From NCBI GenBank assembly GCA_030587365.1, contig JAUQZE010000011.1, positions 36,885-100,884 of the forward strand: a DNA stretch of 64,000 nt, in the 5' to 3' direction. Made by a program: the position numbers and the translations under genes. Of the stretch, positions 1 through 8,203 are shown one piece after another. The notes under the pieces are model-generated. The model had not been told where the DNA came from. It saw only the letters and a program-made list of their open reading frames with translations, and did no database searches. Source of the DNA: Candidatus Freyarchaeota archaeon. Its GTDB lineage: Archaea; Asgardarchaeota; Jordiarchaeia; Jordiarchaeales; Jordiarchaeaceae. How positions within the stretch are numbered: the first letter of the stretch is position 1; the number at the start of each line of letters is the position of its first letter.

Positions 1-23
1 CTGAGCATATTAGGAAGATTTCC

Positions 24-257
24 CTAACCCGTAAGTATATTAATCTTTTCCTTAGTATCCGCCTGTTTTAATACTAGTGCGTGGCTTTTGCAATGCATAA
101 CGCAGGAGAAGCAGTCGCTTCTTGTGGCGCATTTGGATATATCTACTTCAAATCTTGGATCAATGTCTTTAATTGCCTTGACTGGGCAGGCAGCCATACA
201 GGTTTTGCAGTGTTGACATATTTCTGGGTTGGCTAAAACGGGATAATTGAATTTCAA
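24..257 (-). CDS. 4Fe-4S ferredoxin-like protein
   Basis: A 77-residue soluble iron-sulfur protein. The first cluster motif is CQHCKTCMAACP (residues about 14-25), a classic CxxCxxCxxxCP. A second, less regular set follows: CATRSDCFSCVMHC (about 43-56). The fold is that of a small dicluster ferredoxin, which would carry electrons between oxidoreductases in the cytoplasm. The start is TTG with an AAGGCGAT-type ribosome site just upstream. It stands alone on the minus strand, about 1.4 kb from the Fe-S/FwdB pair, so it may serve any of the anaerobic enzymes here. The exact partner cannot be told. Confidence 0.85.
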   Translation of the reverse strand: MKFNYPVLANPEICQHCKTCMAACPVKAIKDIDPRFEVDISKCATRSDCFSCVMHCKSHALVLKQADTKEKINILTG

Positions 258-376
258 AACATCGCCTTACTTTCGGTTGTTCAACGTATTGGAACATAAC
301 AACACAACCTATATATACCTTTCTAACCCCTCTTAAAATGATCCTATAAAACAAGTGAGAAAAGTTTCTGTCCTTT

Positions 377-592
377 TTATTCAGCATTTTCAACCTTTCT
401 GATTCTCAGAATCCTTTTGATTTCTACCATTGAGTTGTAGATTTCATTTAGTAGCAGCAGGTCCCTTATTTCTTTCTCTTCTTTTTCTCGGAGATAAGAT
501 GCGTAAACGCCTTTTAACCCTCTAAAGAAATCTAAGAGATCCTCATCAGAGATTTTCTTGTTACCCTTAACCATCAGTTTCCCGCTGGTCAA
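377..592 (-). CDS. small charged helical protein, unknown function
   Basis: A 71-residue protein rich in Lys and Glu, predicted to be mostly helical (residues about 18-65), with no cysteine and no membrane segment. I do not recognise a family. The start is TTG preceded by GGGGGT, a good ribosome site. The leader, including GGGGGTTAAAA and an upstream TGACCACAT, is nearly repeated before the next gene upstream (720-1220), so the two may share regulation. Coding status rests on the ribosome site and the reading frame only. Confidence 0.5.
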   Translation of the reverse strand: MTSGKLMVKGNKKISDEDLLDFFRGLKGVYASYLREKEEKEIRDLLLLNEIYNSMVEIKRILRIRKVENAE

Positions 593-719
593 TTTTTAAC
601 CCCCAAAATGTGGTCATATCATTTTTACAAATGTAAAAAATACAAATTAGGATTATTTAGAGTGTGTGAAATCGAGGTAATACTTGAAAAACATTTTCCT
701 AAACAGAAGGAAAAGTTCC

Positions 720-1220
720 CTATTTATTGCTTAGAGAATCGTAAATTACGATCTTCTGGACAGTATCTTTAACAAATTTGTCCAACGCTTCTAGGCTACT
801 TTTCGCTAAATTGTTCCTATTATTGACTTCATTGTATTCTTCTATGAATTGGTCTGCGATTTTTTCGAAGTCTAAAAACTTTGAACGGTCAATCTCCTCG
901 TTGATTTTCACTCCGAATTTGTACGTAAAATTCTCAGCCAGTGACCGTAATAATTTCGTTATTGATGTTTCATCCTTATCATTTTCGAGTTCAGTGACTA
1001 TAACAAAAATTACTTTATCATGTACATGGTAAAAAAACCTTAGAAATTTTGTCTCCATTTTCGTTATCTGGTCTTCACAGTACTCTTTAAAAAAATTGAA
1101 AATCGCAGAAATAAACCCACCTATCAGATCCTCATCTGGACTACTAACGTCGTTATTATAGGTTCTATGAAATAGAGAAAAACCAGTATCCTTTATTATG
1201 TATACTGCCTTTATCGCCAA
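720..1220 (-). CDS. longin/roadblock-like small protein
   Basis: A 166-residue soluble protein. It opens with a beta strand and an 'IKDTGFSLFHRTY' turn (residues about 9-21), then a helix, a beta hairpin (about 68-79, KVIFVIVTELEND) and a long C-terminal helix. This order resembles longin or roadblock domains, which in archaea often sit with small GTPases, but no GTPase lies next to it. It resembles the protein at 27072-27497 in layout (short N-terminal strand with D-G, a central hairpin, a helical tail). The start is TTG after a GGGGGTT ribosome site. Assignment is by overall pattern, not by a diagnostic motif. Confidence 0.55.
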   Translation of the reverse strand: MAIKAVYIIKDTGFSLFHRTYNNDVSSPDEDLIGGFISAIFNFFKEYCEDQITKMETKFLRFFYHVHDKVIFVIVTELENDKDETSITKLLRSLAENFTYKFGVKINEEIDRSKFLDFEKIADQFIEEYNEVNNRNNLAKSSLEALDKFVKDTVQKIVIYDSLSNK

Positions 1221-1250
1221 TTAGTTTTAACCCCCAAAATTATGTGGTCA

Positions 1251-1677
1251 GCCAGCCTACAATCATGTTTGGGTGTTTTAGTTTTGTGTGTTCCAAAGTC
1301 TTTCTCCTTTAAACATTAGTTTATTATTAGAAAATCGTTACTAGAACAAATCCATCTTTATACTCTGAAATTTGTGAGTTGTGAAATTTTGGTATCCTTC
1401 ATGTACCTAGCCTTTTTTAACTCTTAGTTTACTAATTCTTTCCCTATTGTACTATAAAAACCCCCTAAAAAGAGGATGAGAAACAAACCCGTATCGTTAA
1501 GCCGTTATCACATATGGAGAAATCCAAATATGCATCTACCTGTACTATCAATAATCTTAATTTTCTCGAATATGTAAACTCCCCAAAAAATTGTGTTGAA
1601 ACTAAGAAATCTATCATAAAGTTTATCAGTCATGTCTTATTCGTGTGAGTAGAGAAATTTAGGGAAGTGGAAAAAGT
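1251..1677. other. intergenic region without a recognisable gene
   Basis: About 430 bases of AT-rich sequence between divergent genes. I see no tRNA, no convincing short reading frame and no repeat. An A/T-rich box (CTATAAAAACCCCC) near 1450 could be a promoter for the Fe-S/FwdB pair, but the distance of more than 200 bases makes that uncertain. Confidence 0.4.
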
Positions 1678-2151
1678 ATGCCTGCATTAAACGCTTTCCA
1701 AGTATACAAGCTTTTACCACAAACAAACTGTGGTAGATGCGGACTCGCAAATTGCATGGCCTTCGCAGTGGAATTGCTAAGCGGTAAAAAGAAGGTTGAA
1801 AACTGCCTCCCGCTAATAGAGGAATCCAAATATGCAAGCAAGCTGAAACAACTCCAAGAAATATTCACAACCACAGACGAAGTCCAAGAAACAGGACTGG
1901 TATATCACGAAGACAAATGCACCGGCTGCGGCGCATGCGTCACAGTCTGCCCAGTGGATGTTAATGCCTCTCAGCTCATTGCTGGAGGCAAAGGATGTGA
2001 AGTTGAGGGTGTAGTGTTTCGTGTGGAGGACGGGAAGACCAAGATAGTTGACTTGAAAAAGTGCAGAAGGATGGGGTCTCAAAAGACTTGTCGTGTATGT
2101 GAAATATACTGTGGTACTGGTGCAATAGAGATACGTGCGGTTGGAGGCTAA
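1678..2151 (+). CDS. Fe-S protein with FeS (PF04060-type) and ferredoxin domains, FwdB partner
   Basis: A 157-residue protein with two iron-sulfur parts. The N-terminus has NCGRCGLANC (about 17-26) followed by a Cys near residue 43, the four-cysteine FeS domain also seen in the acetyl-CoA synthase gamma subunit. The C-terminal half has CTGCGACVTVCP (about 81-92) and a second set CRRMGSQKTCRVCEIYC (about 129-145), a dicluster ferredoxin. The stop is three bases before the start of the FwdB gene, so the two are almost certainly cotranscribed and this is its likely electron-transfer partner. Base use changes abruptly near 1955 within the gene (see findings). Confidence 0.85.
   Translation: MPALNAFQVYKLLPQTNCGRCGLANCMAFAVELLSGKKKVENCLPLIEESKYASKLKQLQEIFTTTDEVQETGLVYHEDKCTGCGACVTVCPVDVNASQLIAGGKGCEVEGVVFRVEDGKTKIVDLKKCRRMGSQKTCRVCEIYCGTGAIEIRAVGG
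1966..1989. repeat. inverted repeat inside the Fe-S gene, next to a composition switch
   Basis: The arms GCCTC (1966-1970) plus CAGC (1972-1975) pair with GCTG (1981-1984) plus GAGGC (1985-1989), leaving one bulged T and a loop TCATT. Third codon positions are mostly C or A before about 1955 and mostly G or T after it, so the repeat lies within about 20 bases of the switch. It codes for an ordinary stretch of the protein. Confidence 0.6.
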
Positions 2152-2154
2152 CTC

Positions 2155-3453
2155 ATGGAGGATTTTAATCAGGTTGTCTGCATTGGGTGTGCTCTTCTAT
2201 GCGATGATATTAAGGTTAAGGTTGAGGGTGGGAAAATTGTATCTACACTTCATACCTGCGTTCGTGGCGAATGGGCTCTGCGTAACGCCAATAGTGAGTT
2301 TCGCTTAACCTCACCTCTAGTTAAAAAGAACGGCAAACTTGTGAAGGTTTCTTTTGATGAGGCTTTGGATCGCGCATCCGAGATTCTTTTGAATGCTGAG
2401 CGTCCCCTCCTGTGGGGTTGGAGTTCTGCAAGTATTGAGGCTCAGCGCATTGGCATTCTTTTAGCTAAACGTTTGGGTGCGGTTATCGATAGTACCTCCT
2501 CTATTTGTCACGGGTCCAGTATTTTAGCGGGTAGGGAGGCTGGCTTTAGAACTGCGACTCTGGGTGAGGTTAAAAATCGTGCGGATTTACTGGTTTACTG
2601 GGGGAGTGATCCCAGTCACAGTCATCCCCGCCACTTGAGTAGGTATACTGTAATTCCTCGTGGTATTTACACCCAGATGGGTTACGAGCAAAAACAGCTT
2701 ATGATAATTGATGTGCGTAAGTCTCGTACTGGGAAGGTTGCTAACCAGGTTTTAGAGATTGAGCCTAACAAGGATTATGAGCTCATCTCCGCAATGAGAA
2801 TGATTCTGAAAGGTAAAAACGTTAAAGAGAAAGAGGTTGCGGGAATCCCCGTTAAAACCTTAAATCAAATTATTCAAACTTGGAAGACTCGGCAGTTCGG
2901 AGTTATTTTCGTGGGGTTGGGTCTATCAATGAGTAGAGGCAAGTATCGCAATATTGAAGCCCTGTATAAACTCGTACAGGAGCTTAACGAGTATGCTCGC
3001 TTCGTAGCAATTCCCATGGCTGGACACTACAACATGGTAGGCTTCAACCAGGTAGCCACATGGCTCACAGGGCAGCCTTTCGGAATTGACACAAGCAGAG
3101 GAGACACTTATTCAAATCCCGGAGAGACTACGGGAGCAGAGATTATTGCACGCGATGAATTCGATGCGATGCTGGTTGTTGCTTCGGATCCCATGTCTAT
3201 GATGCCTTCACCCATAGCGCGAAAGATTGCCAGCAAACCTCTAGTAGTAATTGATTGTCTGGAGAACCCAACAACCAAGTATGCAGACACAGTTCTCCCT
3301 GCGGCATTGACTGGTGTTGAAGCTGAGGGAACAGCTTACAGACTGGATTCCGTGCCCATTAGATTGAAAAAGTTCATTGAATCCATTGGCGACTGTAAAC
3401 CCGACGAAGAGATTCTGGCTCTTCTGCTTGAAAAGATTGAAAAATCAAAATAG
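2155..3453 (+). CDS. fwdB: formylmethanofuran dehydrogenase subunit B-like molybdopterin oxidoreductase
   Basis: A 432-residue protein of the length and layout of FwdB/FmdB, the tungsten or molybdenum pterin subunit that reduces CO2 to formate in the formylmethanofuran dehydrogenase complex. The N-terminal cluster site is CIGCALLC (about 9-16) with a further Cys at about 35. The metal-ligand cysteine is in STSSICHGSS (about 117-126), matching the family's SVCHGPS site. The C-terminal part has VASDPMSMMPSP and the DxPT-like pterin loops. Subunits A, C and D are not next to it: the next gene is on the other strand. It may therefore work with distant partners or as a standalone formate or related oxidoreductase with the Fe-S protein just upstream. 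Confidence 0.9.
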   Translation: MEDFNQVVCIGCALLCDDIKVKVEGGKIVSTLHTCVRGEWALRNANSEFRLTSPLVKKNGKLVKVSFDEALDRASEILLNAERPLLWGWSSASIEAQRIGILLAKRLGAVIDSTSSICHGSSILAGREAGFRTATLGEVKNRADLLVYWGSDPSHSHPRHLSRYTVIPRGIYTQMGYEQKQLMIIDVRKSRTGKVANQVLEIEPNKDYELISAMRMILKGKNVKEKEVAGIPVKTLNQIIQTWKTRQFGVIFVGLGLSMSRGKYRNIEALYKLVQELNEYARFVAIPMAGHYNMVGFNQVATWLTGQPFGIDTSRGDTYSNPGETTGAEIIARDEFDAMLVVASDPMSMMPSPIARKIASKPLVVIDCLENPTTKYADTVLPAALTGVEAEGTAYRLDSVPIRLKKFIESIGDCKPDEEILALLLEKIEKSK

Positions 3454-3619
3454 AAACTCTAATTCCACATAAATTCCTTTTTCCGTTCAATACTTGAATT
3501 TTCTAACATTTAGCGTCTATTCTTAAACCAATAGCCTGTCCACTCCCGTGTCTGAAATGAAGTAAGAAGGAATTCGTAGAAAAGGGAAAGGGTTGGCGAT
3601 AATAAGTAGCGTTTCTATA

Positions 3620-4048
3620 TTACTCCAATTTGAGCTGCATTTTACAGTGTCCGACTCCAAAATGTTCTACTCCTGCCATTGAAGCCTTTTTGACATTCTC
3701 TACCGGCTTTACAGAACCCATAAGTATTCCCGGTAGAAGGCAGGCGTCCTTTCCGCCTTGTGATCTAAGTGTTTCGTTGGCTGGGCAGACTCTGCATTCG
3801 TCAACTTCAACATTCAAAATGTTGTTTTCTATCTTCACATTTACCTTTTTTCCAAGTTTTAGGTCGTTTTGAAGGTAGTCCTGCAGCTTTTTTTCCAGTT
3901 CCTTAAGAGTTATTTTTCCTCCGCCTCCAACCTCGGAACCAAGTTCTCTACCAAGTTGGACAAAGCCTTTCCTTACGTCTTCACCTAGAGCTTTAACTAG
4001 TGCTACATGGTATTTTTGGAGCAAGCTGTCTGGAATTTGTTCATCCAT
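3620..4048 (-). CDS. V4R-like cysteine-containing small protein
   Basis: A 142-residue soluble protein. The N-terminal half is helical, then a beta strand leads to ECRVCPANET (about 88-97), a Cys near 109 in DACLLPGILMGSV, and GHCKMQLKLE at the end. This spacing of cysteines, with an acid-rich GVEHFGVGHC close to the end, resembles the V4R (4-vinyl reductase/hydrocarbon-binding) domain, a small-ligand sensor or chaperone domain in archaea. A ligand cannot be named. A good ATG start lies after ATGAGGTGTAG, which contains an AGGTG ribosome site. Confidence 0.6.
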   Translation of the reverse strand: MDEQIPDSLLQKYHVALVKALGEDVRKGFVQLGRELGSEVGGGGKITLKELEKKLQDYLQNDLKLGKKVNVKIENNILNVEVDECRVCPANETLRSQGGKDACLLPGILMGSVKPVENVKKASMAGVEHFGVGHCKMQLKLE

Positions 4049-4153
4049 AATCTACACCTCATATCCGATGAGATAGTGGATTATAATAAGTTTTTGTATT
4101 AAAATTTAAAAGCGGTACAAATTCTAATTTGACGAGAATAAAATTATGTTTAT

Positions 4154-4756
4154 CTATTTTTGTATTCTTCTTAGTTCTAAAAGATGCTTTCTAGTCATGA
4201 TGGGATTAAAGGCTAAGCGTACACCAACCGGAACTGTGTTATCGTACTTTGAATAATACAATTTTAGGCGGGAGGGGCTCTTCATAATGTCTAATTGTCT
4301 GTTTATCAATATTTGAGTTATTCTTCTGGCTTCTAGAGCTACAAGTCGAAAACTTTTCACAGCAGCGTACAAGTTCTTTCTATAAACCAACCAGTCTCCA
4401 AAAACAAGAAATATTACGAGGAGAAGGAGTGGAAATACACCGATAAGTGAAACCCCTGTTTGTAGTTGTGAAAAACTCGAGACTAAAAATAGCGTGGAGA
4501 TAAAACCTGTAACTATTACTAGAATCATTAAACCTATAATCAAACGGAAACCCGAGAATCTTTGAAAAGCCGACCGCATCTGTTCTAATTCTTTCCTTAA
4601 ACCTAGCCAGTCAACCTTTTCCCTTTCACCAATTATTTTCATCGCCTCATCAAAGCTAGGATCCCTCAGTAACCTATTGGTAAATAGAGGGGGTCTGAGT
4701 CCTGCGTAAGCGTCAAGCTCTTCTATCCAAAGTTTTAATCTCTTTTCCAACGACAT
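4154..4756 (-). CDS. membrane protein with two central transmembrane segments
   Basis: A 200-residue protein with a charged N-terminal region of about 70 residues, two hydrophobic segments (about 71-95 and 103-121) and a basic C-terminal region of 75 residues that likely lies in the cytoplasm. No family was recognised. The N-terminal part contains a short amphipathic helix. It is monocistronic, divergent from the dehydratase operon. Confidence 0.55.
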   Translation of the reverse strand: MSLEKRLKLWIEELDAYAGLRPPLFTNRLLRDPSFDEAMKIIGEREKVDWLGLRKELEQMRSAFQRFSGFRLIIGLMILVIVTGFISTLFLVSSFSQLQTGVSLIGVFPLLLLVIFLVFGDWLVYRKNLYAAVKSFRLVALEARRITQILINRQLDIMKSPSRLKLYYSKYDNTVPVGVRLAFNPIMTRKHLLELRRIQK

Positions 4757-4907
4757 TTTTTGCCACTTCTATGGATGTTTCAACCAGATTCCCTTATTAG
4801 CTTTAAATTTTTCAGCTTATAGTTATCTGGTTGGTAAATTTAGGTTTTCTGTGATGGGAAAGTTTTAAGACTATTGAATATTAGTTTTCATTATCTGCGA
4901 TTAAGGG

Positions 4908-6020
4908 ATGCCCACCTTGATAAAGGCTTTTGAAGACCTTGTTTCGAATCGTCATGATAATGCAATCAAATGGAAGAATATGGGTAAGAGCGTTTTCGGC
5001 TACTTCTGCACCTATGTTCCTGAGGAAATCATTCACGCTGCAGGGATTATACCGGTAAGAATGATGGGCGGTTCCGATGATATAACTCTGGCAGATGTTC
5101 ACCTACCGAGCTACGTGTGTTCCTTCGCCCGCAGCTGCTACGATCAGGGTCTAAAGGGAGTTTACAGCTATCTGGACGGTGTGATATTCCCCTGCACATG
5201 TGACACCATTATTGCACTGTACAGTATCTGGAAAGCGGACATCAAAACACCCTATGTCGGCTTCGTGGATCCCCTCTGCGCAAAAACAGAAACCGCAAAG
5301 AAATATTTCCGAGAAGAAGTAGCCAGATTCAAGGAATCACTGGAAAGCTTTCTGGGGGGAGAGATTTCCGATACTTCCCTTCAGAAATCAATAGAAATCT
5401 ATAATGCGAACAGAAGACTCTTGAAAGAAGTCTACGAACTCAGAAGAAGTTCACACCCTCCGATTTCTGGAGTTGAAGCTCTGGACATAGTTAAGTCAAG
5501 CATGCTGACCCCTAAGGAAGAACACAGTCGCTTGCTAGAAAACTTACTAAATAAAATCTCAGAAAGGGACGATCCGCCAGAGTCAGGAGTGAGAATACTT
5601 GTTTCGGGCAGCGTGATCTATGACCCAGAAATACTGAGAATGATTGAGAACTCCGGAGGACTTATAGTAACCGACGACCTCTGCACAGGAACCCGCTACT
5701 TCTGGGACTTGGTTAATACAAACCTCCCTCCTCTGACTGGTATCGCTGACCGATACTATGAAAGAATCCCCTGTCCCTGCAATTACTCTCCAGAGAGACG
5801 TTTAGAACATATTCTATCTCTTATAAGGGATTACAACGTTGAGGCGGTGGTCTTCACGCTGCAAAAGTTTTGCGACCCACACCTGTTCGACTATCCTTTC
5901 ATAGGGGAGAGTTTGAAAGAAGCTGAAATCTCCACACTTCTCCTCGAGACTGAACACGTGAGCTCTCCCCTGGGTCCTCTAAAAACTAGAATTGAGGCTT
6001 TCTTAGAAACAATCCAATAA
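4908..6020 (+). CDS. 2-hydroxyacyl-CoA dehydratase/benzoyl-CoA reductase family subunit (HgdB/BcrC-like)
   Basis: A 370-residue subunit of the family that holds a 4Fe-4S cluster and performs ketyl-radical dehydration of 2-hydroxyacyl-CoA or reduction of benzoyl-CoA. It shows the family's opening VFGYFCTYVPEEIIHAAGI (about 29-47), then C-containing motifs SYVCSFARSC (about 68-77) and FPCTCDTI (about 92-99) and a C-terminal QKFCDPH (about 321-327) that would bind the cluster. It is first in an operon with a paralogous subunit (12-21 bases apart) and the activator gene. The sequence does not tell whether the substrate is an amino-acid-derived hydroxyacid or an aromatic acid. Confidence 0.88.
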   Translation: MPTLIKAFEDLVSNRHDNAIKWKNMGKSVFGYFCTYVPEEIIHAAGIIPVRMMGGSDDITLADVHLPSYVCSFARSCYDQGLKGVYSYLDGVIFPCTCDTIIALYSIWKADIKTPYVGFVDPLCAKTETAKKYFREEVARFKESLESFLGGEISDTSLQKSIEIYNANRRLLKEVYELRRSSHPPISGVEALDIVKSSMLTPKEEHSRLLENLLNKISERDDPPESGVRILVSGSVIYDPEILRMIENSGGLIVTDDLCTGTRYFWDLVNTNLPPLTGIADRYYERIPCPCNYSPERRLEHILSLIRDYNVEAVVFTLQKFCDPHLFDYPFIGESLKEAEISTLLLETEHVSSPLGPLKTRIEAFLETIQ

Positions 6021-6040
6021 TTAATGGGTGGTTGAAAGTA

Positions 6041-7234
6041 TTGACTGAAAGAGCAAAAAAGTCTCTGGAGGCTTCGAAAGAAGTCTTTAAGTTGGCTTCC
6101 GAACACTACTTGGGTGCTCATGAGGCTAAGAAACAGGATAAGCCGGTTACTTGGATGACCGGGTACGATCCTGTAGAACTACTCTACGCCATGGATGTCG
6201 CGGTGGTTTATCCAGAAAATTATTCCGCGCTATGCGCCGTTACACAGTTGGCACCAAAATTTATTGAAAAATGCGAGCGTTTAGGATATTCCAGTAATTT
6301 GTGTTCATATGCTAGGAACACCATAGGAACGACGTTTGAAGAGGGGGCCCCCCTTGGCGGCCTTGCTCCTCCCGACTTTCTGGTTGTTGCGCGAAAGTTC
6401 TGTAAGACCCATATCAAGTGGTGGCAGGTTCTGAGCCGCCGGTTTAACTGTCCTCTCTTCGTAATAGACTCTCCTTACGTCACCGGTGGAGTGGAAGACT
6501 ACCACATTGACCACTATGTCTCCCAGCTTGAAGACCTGATAGACTTCCTAGAAGAGCAAACGGGTAGAAAACTGGATTACGATAAACTCGCAGAAGTGGT
6601 TAAGCTCTCCGATAGGGCGAGTGAGCTTTGGGATGAAGTTATGGCAATGCGGAGGAATGTTCCCTGCCCTGTTGGAGCATCTGATATACTTTCCTGCATG
6701 TTTGCCATAGTAACGCTGCCAGGCACTAAGACGGCTGTTGAGTTCTATGAAAGGCTGAGAGACGAGGTTAAGGAGAGGGTCAAGAATAAGATTGGCGTGG
6801 TACCTGAAGAGAAGCATCGTCTGCTATGGGACAACATCGTCCTCTGGTACAATGTAGGATTATCAAACTATTTCCAAAAATTCGGAGCAGTTTTTGTTCT
6901 GGAGCCCTACACCATGGTTTGGAGCGGACGTTTAGATCCTTCAAATCCCCTAGAGTCTCTAGCAAGAAAGTACCTGTTTGCCTTCATAGGGCTGAAGAAC
7001 AGGGGGGACGCAATGGTTGAGCTTTGCAAGTTGTACAAGGTGGATGGTGCTGTGATGCACTCCAATAGAAGCTGCAAGTTTTTATCACTGCTAGAATACG
7101 AACTAAAAGATCTCCTGATGGAAAAACTTGGAATTCCCTCATTGATAATCGAAGGAGATCACTGTGACGGAAGAGCCTACTCTGATGCACAAATTAAGAT
7201 GAGAATCCAAGCTTTTATGGAGATGCTGGGATAG
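6041..7234 (+). CDS. 2-hydroxyacyl-CoA dehydratase/benzoyl-CoA reductase family subunit (HgdA/BcrB-like)
   Basis: The second, paralogous subunit, about 397 residues. I chose TTG at 6041 because GGTGGT (6027-6032) lies 8 bases before it; a TTG at 6032 in the same frame overlaps that site. Motifs include WMTGYDPVELLYAMDVA near the N-terminus, a Cys pair around LCSYARNT, and SCKFLSL and GDHCDGRAYSDAQ in the C-terminal domain. It would form the heterodimer with the preceding protein and receive an electron from the activator encoded 10 bases downstream. Confidence 0.87.
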   Translation: MTERAKKSLEASKEVFKLASEHYLGAHEAKKQDKPVTWMTGYDPVELLYAMDVAVVYPENYSALCAVTQLAPKFIEKCERLGYSSNLCSYARNTIGTTFEEGAPLGGLAPPDFLVVARKFCKTHIKWWQVLSRRFNCPLFVIDSPYVTGGVEDYHIDHYVSQLEDLIDFLEEQTGRKLDYDKLAEVVKLSDRASELWDEVMAMRRNVPCPVGASDILSCMFAIVTLPGTKTAVEFYERLRDEVKERVKNKIGVVPEEKHRLLWDNIVLWYNVGLSNYFQKFGAVFVLEPYTMVWSGRLDPSNPLESLARKYLFAFIGLKNRGDAMVELCKLYKVDGAVMHSNRSCKFLSLLEYELKDLLMEKLGIPSLIIEGDHCDGRAYSDAQIKMRIQAFMEMLG

Positions 7235-7243
7235 GAGAAATGT

Positions 7244-8026
7244 ATGTATACTGCTGGGATTGATATAGGTGCGCTTACGGCGAAGTCCCTTATTCTAGAA
7301 GATGAGAGACCCTTAGCTTTCACAATAATTCCTTCGGGTTCAAACAGTAAAGAGACAGCGGAAAAAGTAATGGAGGCTACTCTGAGTAAAGCCGGGCTTT
7401 CTCAGGGAGACGTTGCATTCACTGTAGCAACGGGGTATGGTCGTGTAAATGTTCCCTTTGCTGATAAGCAGGTTACCGAGATTTCCTGCCACGCTAAGGG
7501 TGCCTACTCACTTTTCCCAATGGTGAGAACCGTCATAGATATTGGTGGGCAGGACAGTAAGGCTATTAAAATCGGAAAAGACGGTAGAGTAATGGACTTT
7601 GCAATGAACGACAGATGTGCGGCGGGAACGGGTAGATTTTTGGAGGTTATGGCTAAGGCGTTAGAAGTGAGGCTGGAGGATTTTGGGGAACTTTCACTCC
7701 AGTCTAAAAATAAAGCCAAGATTAGTAATATTTGCACCGTTTTTGCAGAGTCGGAGGTTATTTCGCGAATATCTGAGGGAGCACCGAAAATAGATATCAT
7801 AGCCGGCATTCATGACGCCATTGCTAACAGGGTATTTGGGATGGCGAGCCGGGTGAAAATCGAAAAGGATTTGGTTATGACGGGCGGGGTTGCCAAAAAC
7901 AGAGGAGTCATAAAGGCTTTGGAGGAGAAGGTGGGTTTCAAAATTCTGGTGTCCGAAGAGCCGCAAATAGTGGGGGCTCTAGGTGCTGCTATAATAGCTC
8001 GAGAAATGGTATTGAAACAGTTTTGA
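7244..8026 (+). CDS. ATP-dependent activator of 2-hydroxyacyl-CoA dehydratase (BadF/BadG/HgdC family)
   Basis: A 260-residue ASKHA-fold ATPase of the usual HgdC length. DIGALTAKSLI (about 6-16) is phosphate 1, VIDIGGQDSKAI (about 97-108) phosphate 2 and VMTGGVAKNRG the adenosine site. The two cluster ligands are the Cys residues in NDRCAAGTGRF (about 122-132) and NICTVFAESEV (about 162-172), which at the dimer interface bind one 4Fe-4S cluster. The protein uses ATP to push one low-potential electron into the dehydratase or reductase dimer. Only one activator subunit is present, as in the HgdC type, unlike the two-subunit ATPase of Thauera-type benzoyl-CoA reductase. Confidence 0.93.
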   Translation: MYTAGIDIGALTAKSLILEDERPLAFTIIPSGSNSKETAEKVMEATLSKAGLSQGDVAFTVATGYGRVNVPFADKQVTEISCHAKGAYSLFPMVRTVIDIGGQDSKAIKIGKDGRVMDFAMNDRCAAGTGRFLEVMAKALEVRLEDFGELSLQSKNKAKISNICTVFAESEVISRISEGAPKIDIIAGIHDAIANRVFGMASRVKIEKDLVMTGGVAKNRGVIKALEEKVGFKILVSEEPQIVGALGAAIIAREMVLKQF

Positions 8027-8107
8027 TGTTTATAAAAAGGGTAGCCAGATACTTTTATACGTCTCTAGAAAATATTTTTACATAAAAATATTAATAGTAT
8101 TGATGAA

Positions 8108-8138
8108 GCGTGAGAGAGGGACGCTCACGTATCCTCTC
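8108..8138 (+). promoter_or_regulatory. leader with mutually exclusive hairpins before the aminotransferase
   Basis: CGTGAG (8109-8114) can pair with CTCACG (8124-8129). Alternatively GAGAGG (8114-8119) can pair with CCTCTC (8133-8138). GCGT/ACGC (8108-8111/8121-8124) offers a third pairing. The alternatives exclude each other. They sit about 70 bases before the aminotransferase start, so an attenuator or a ligand-sensing leader is possible. There is no match to a riboswitch class I know. Confidence 0.35.
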
Positions 8139-8203
8139 AAAAAGCTGATTAAACTCGAACCTTTAAACAATTAGGTGTTAAAATTGTTGGTGGTGTTAAA
8201 GGA

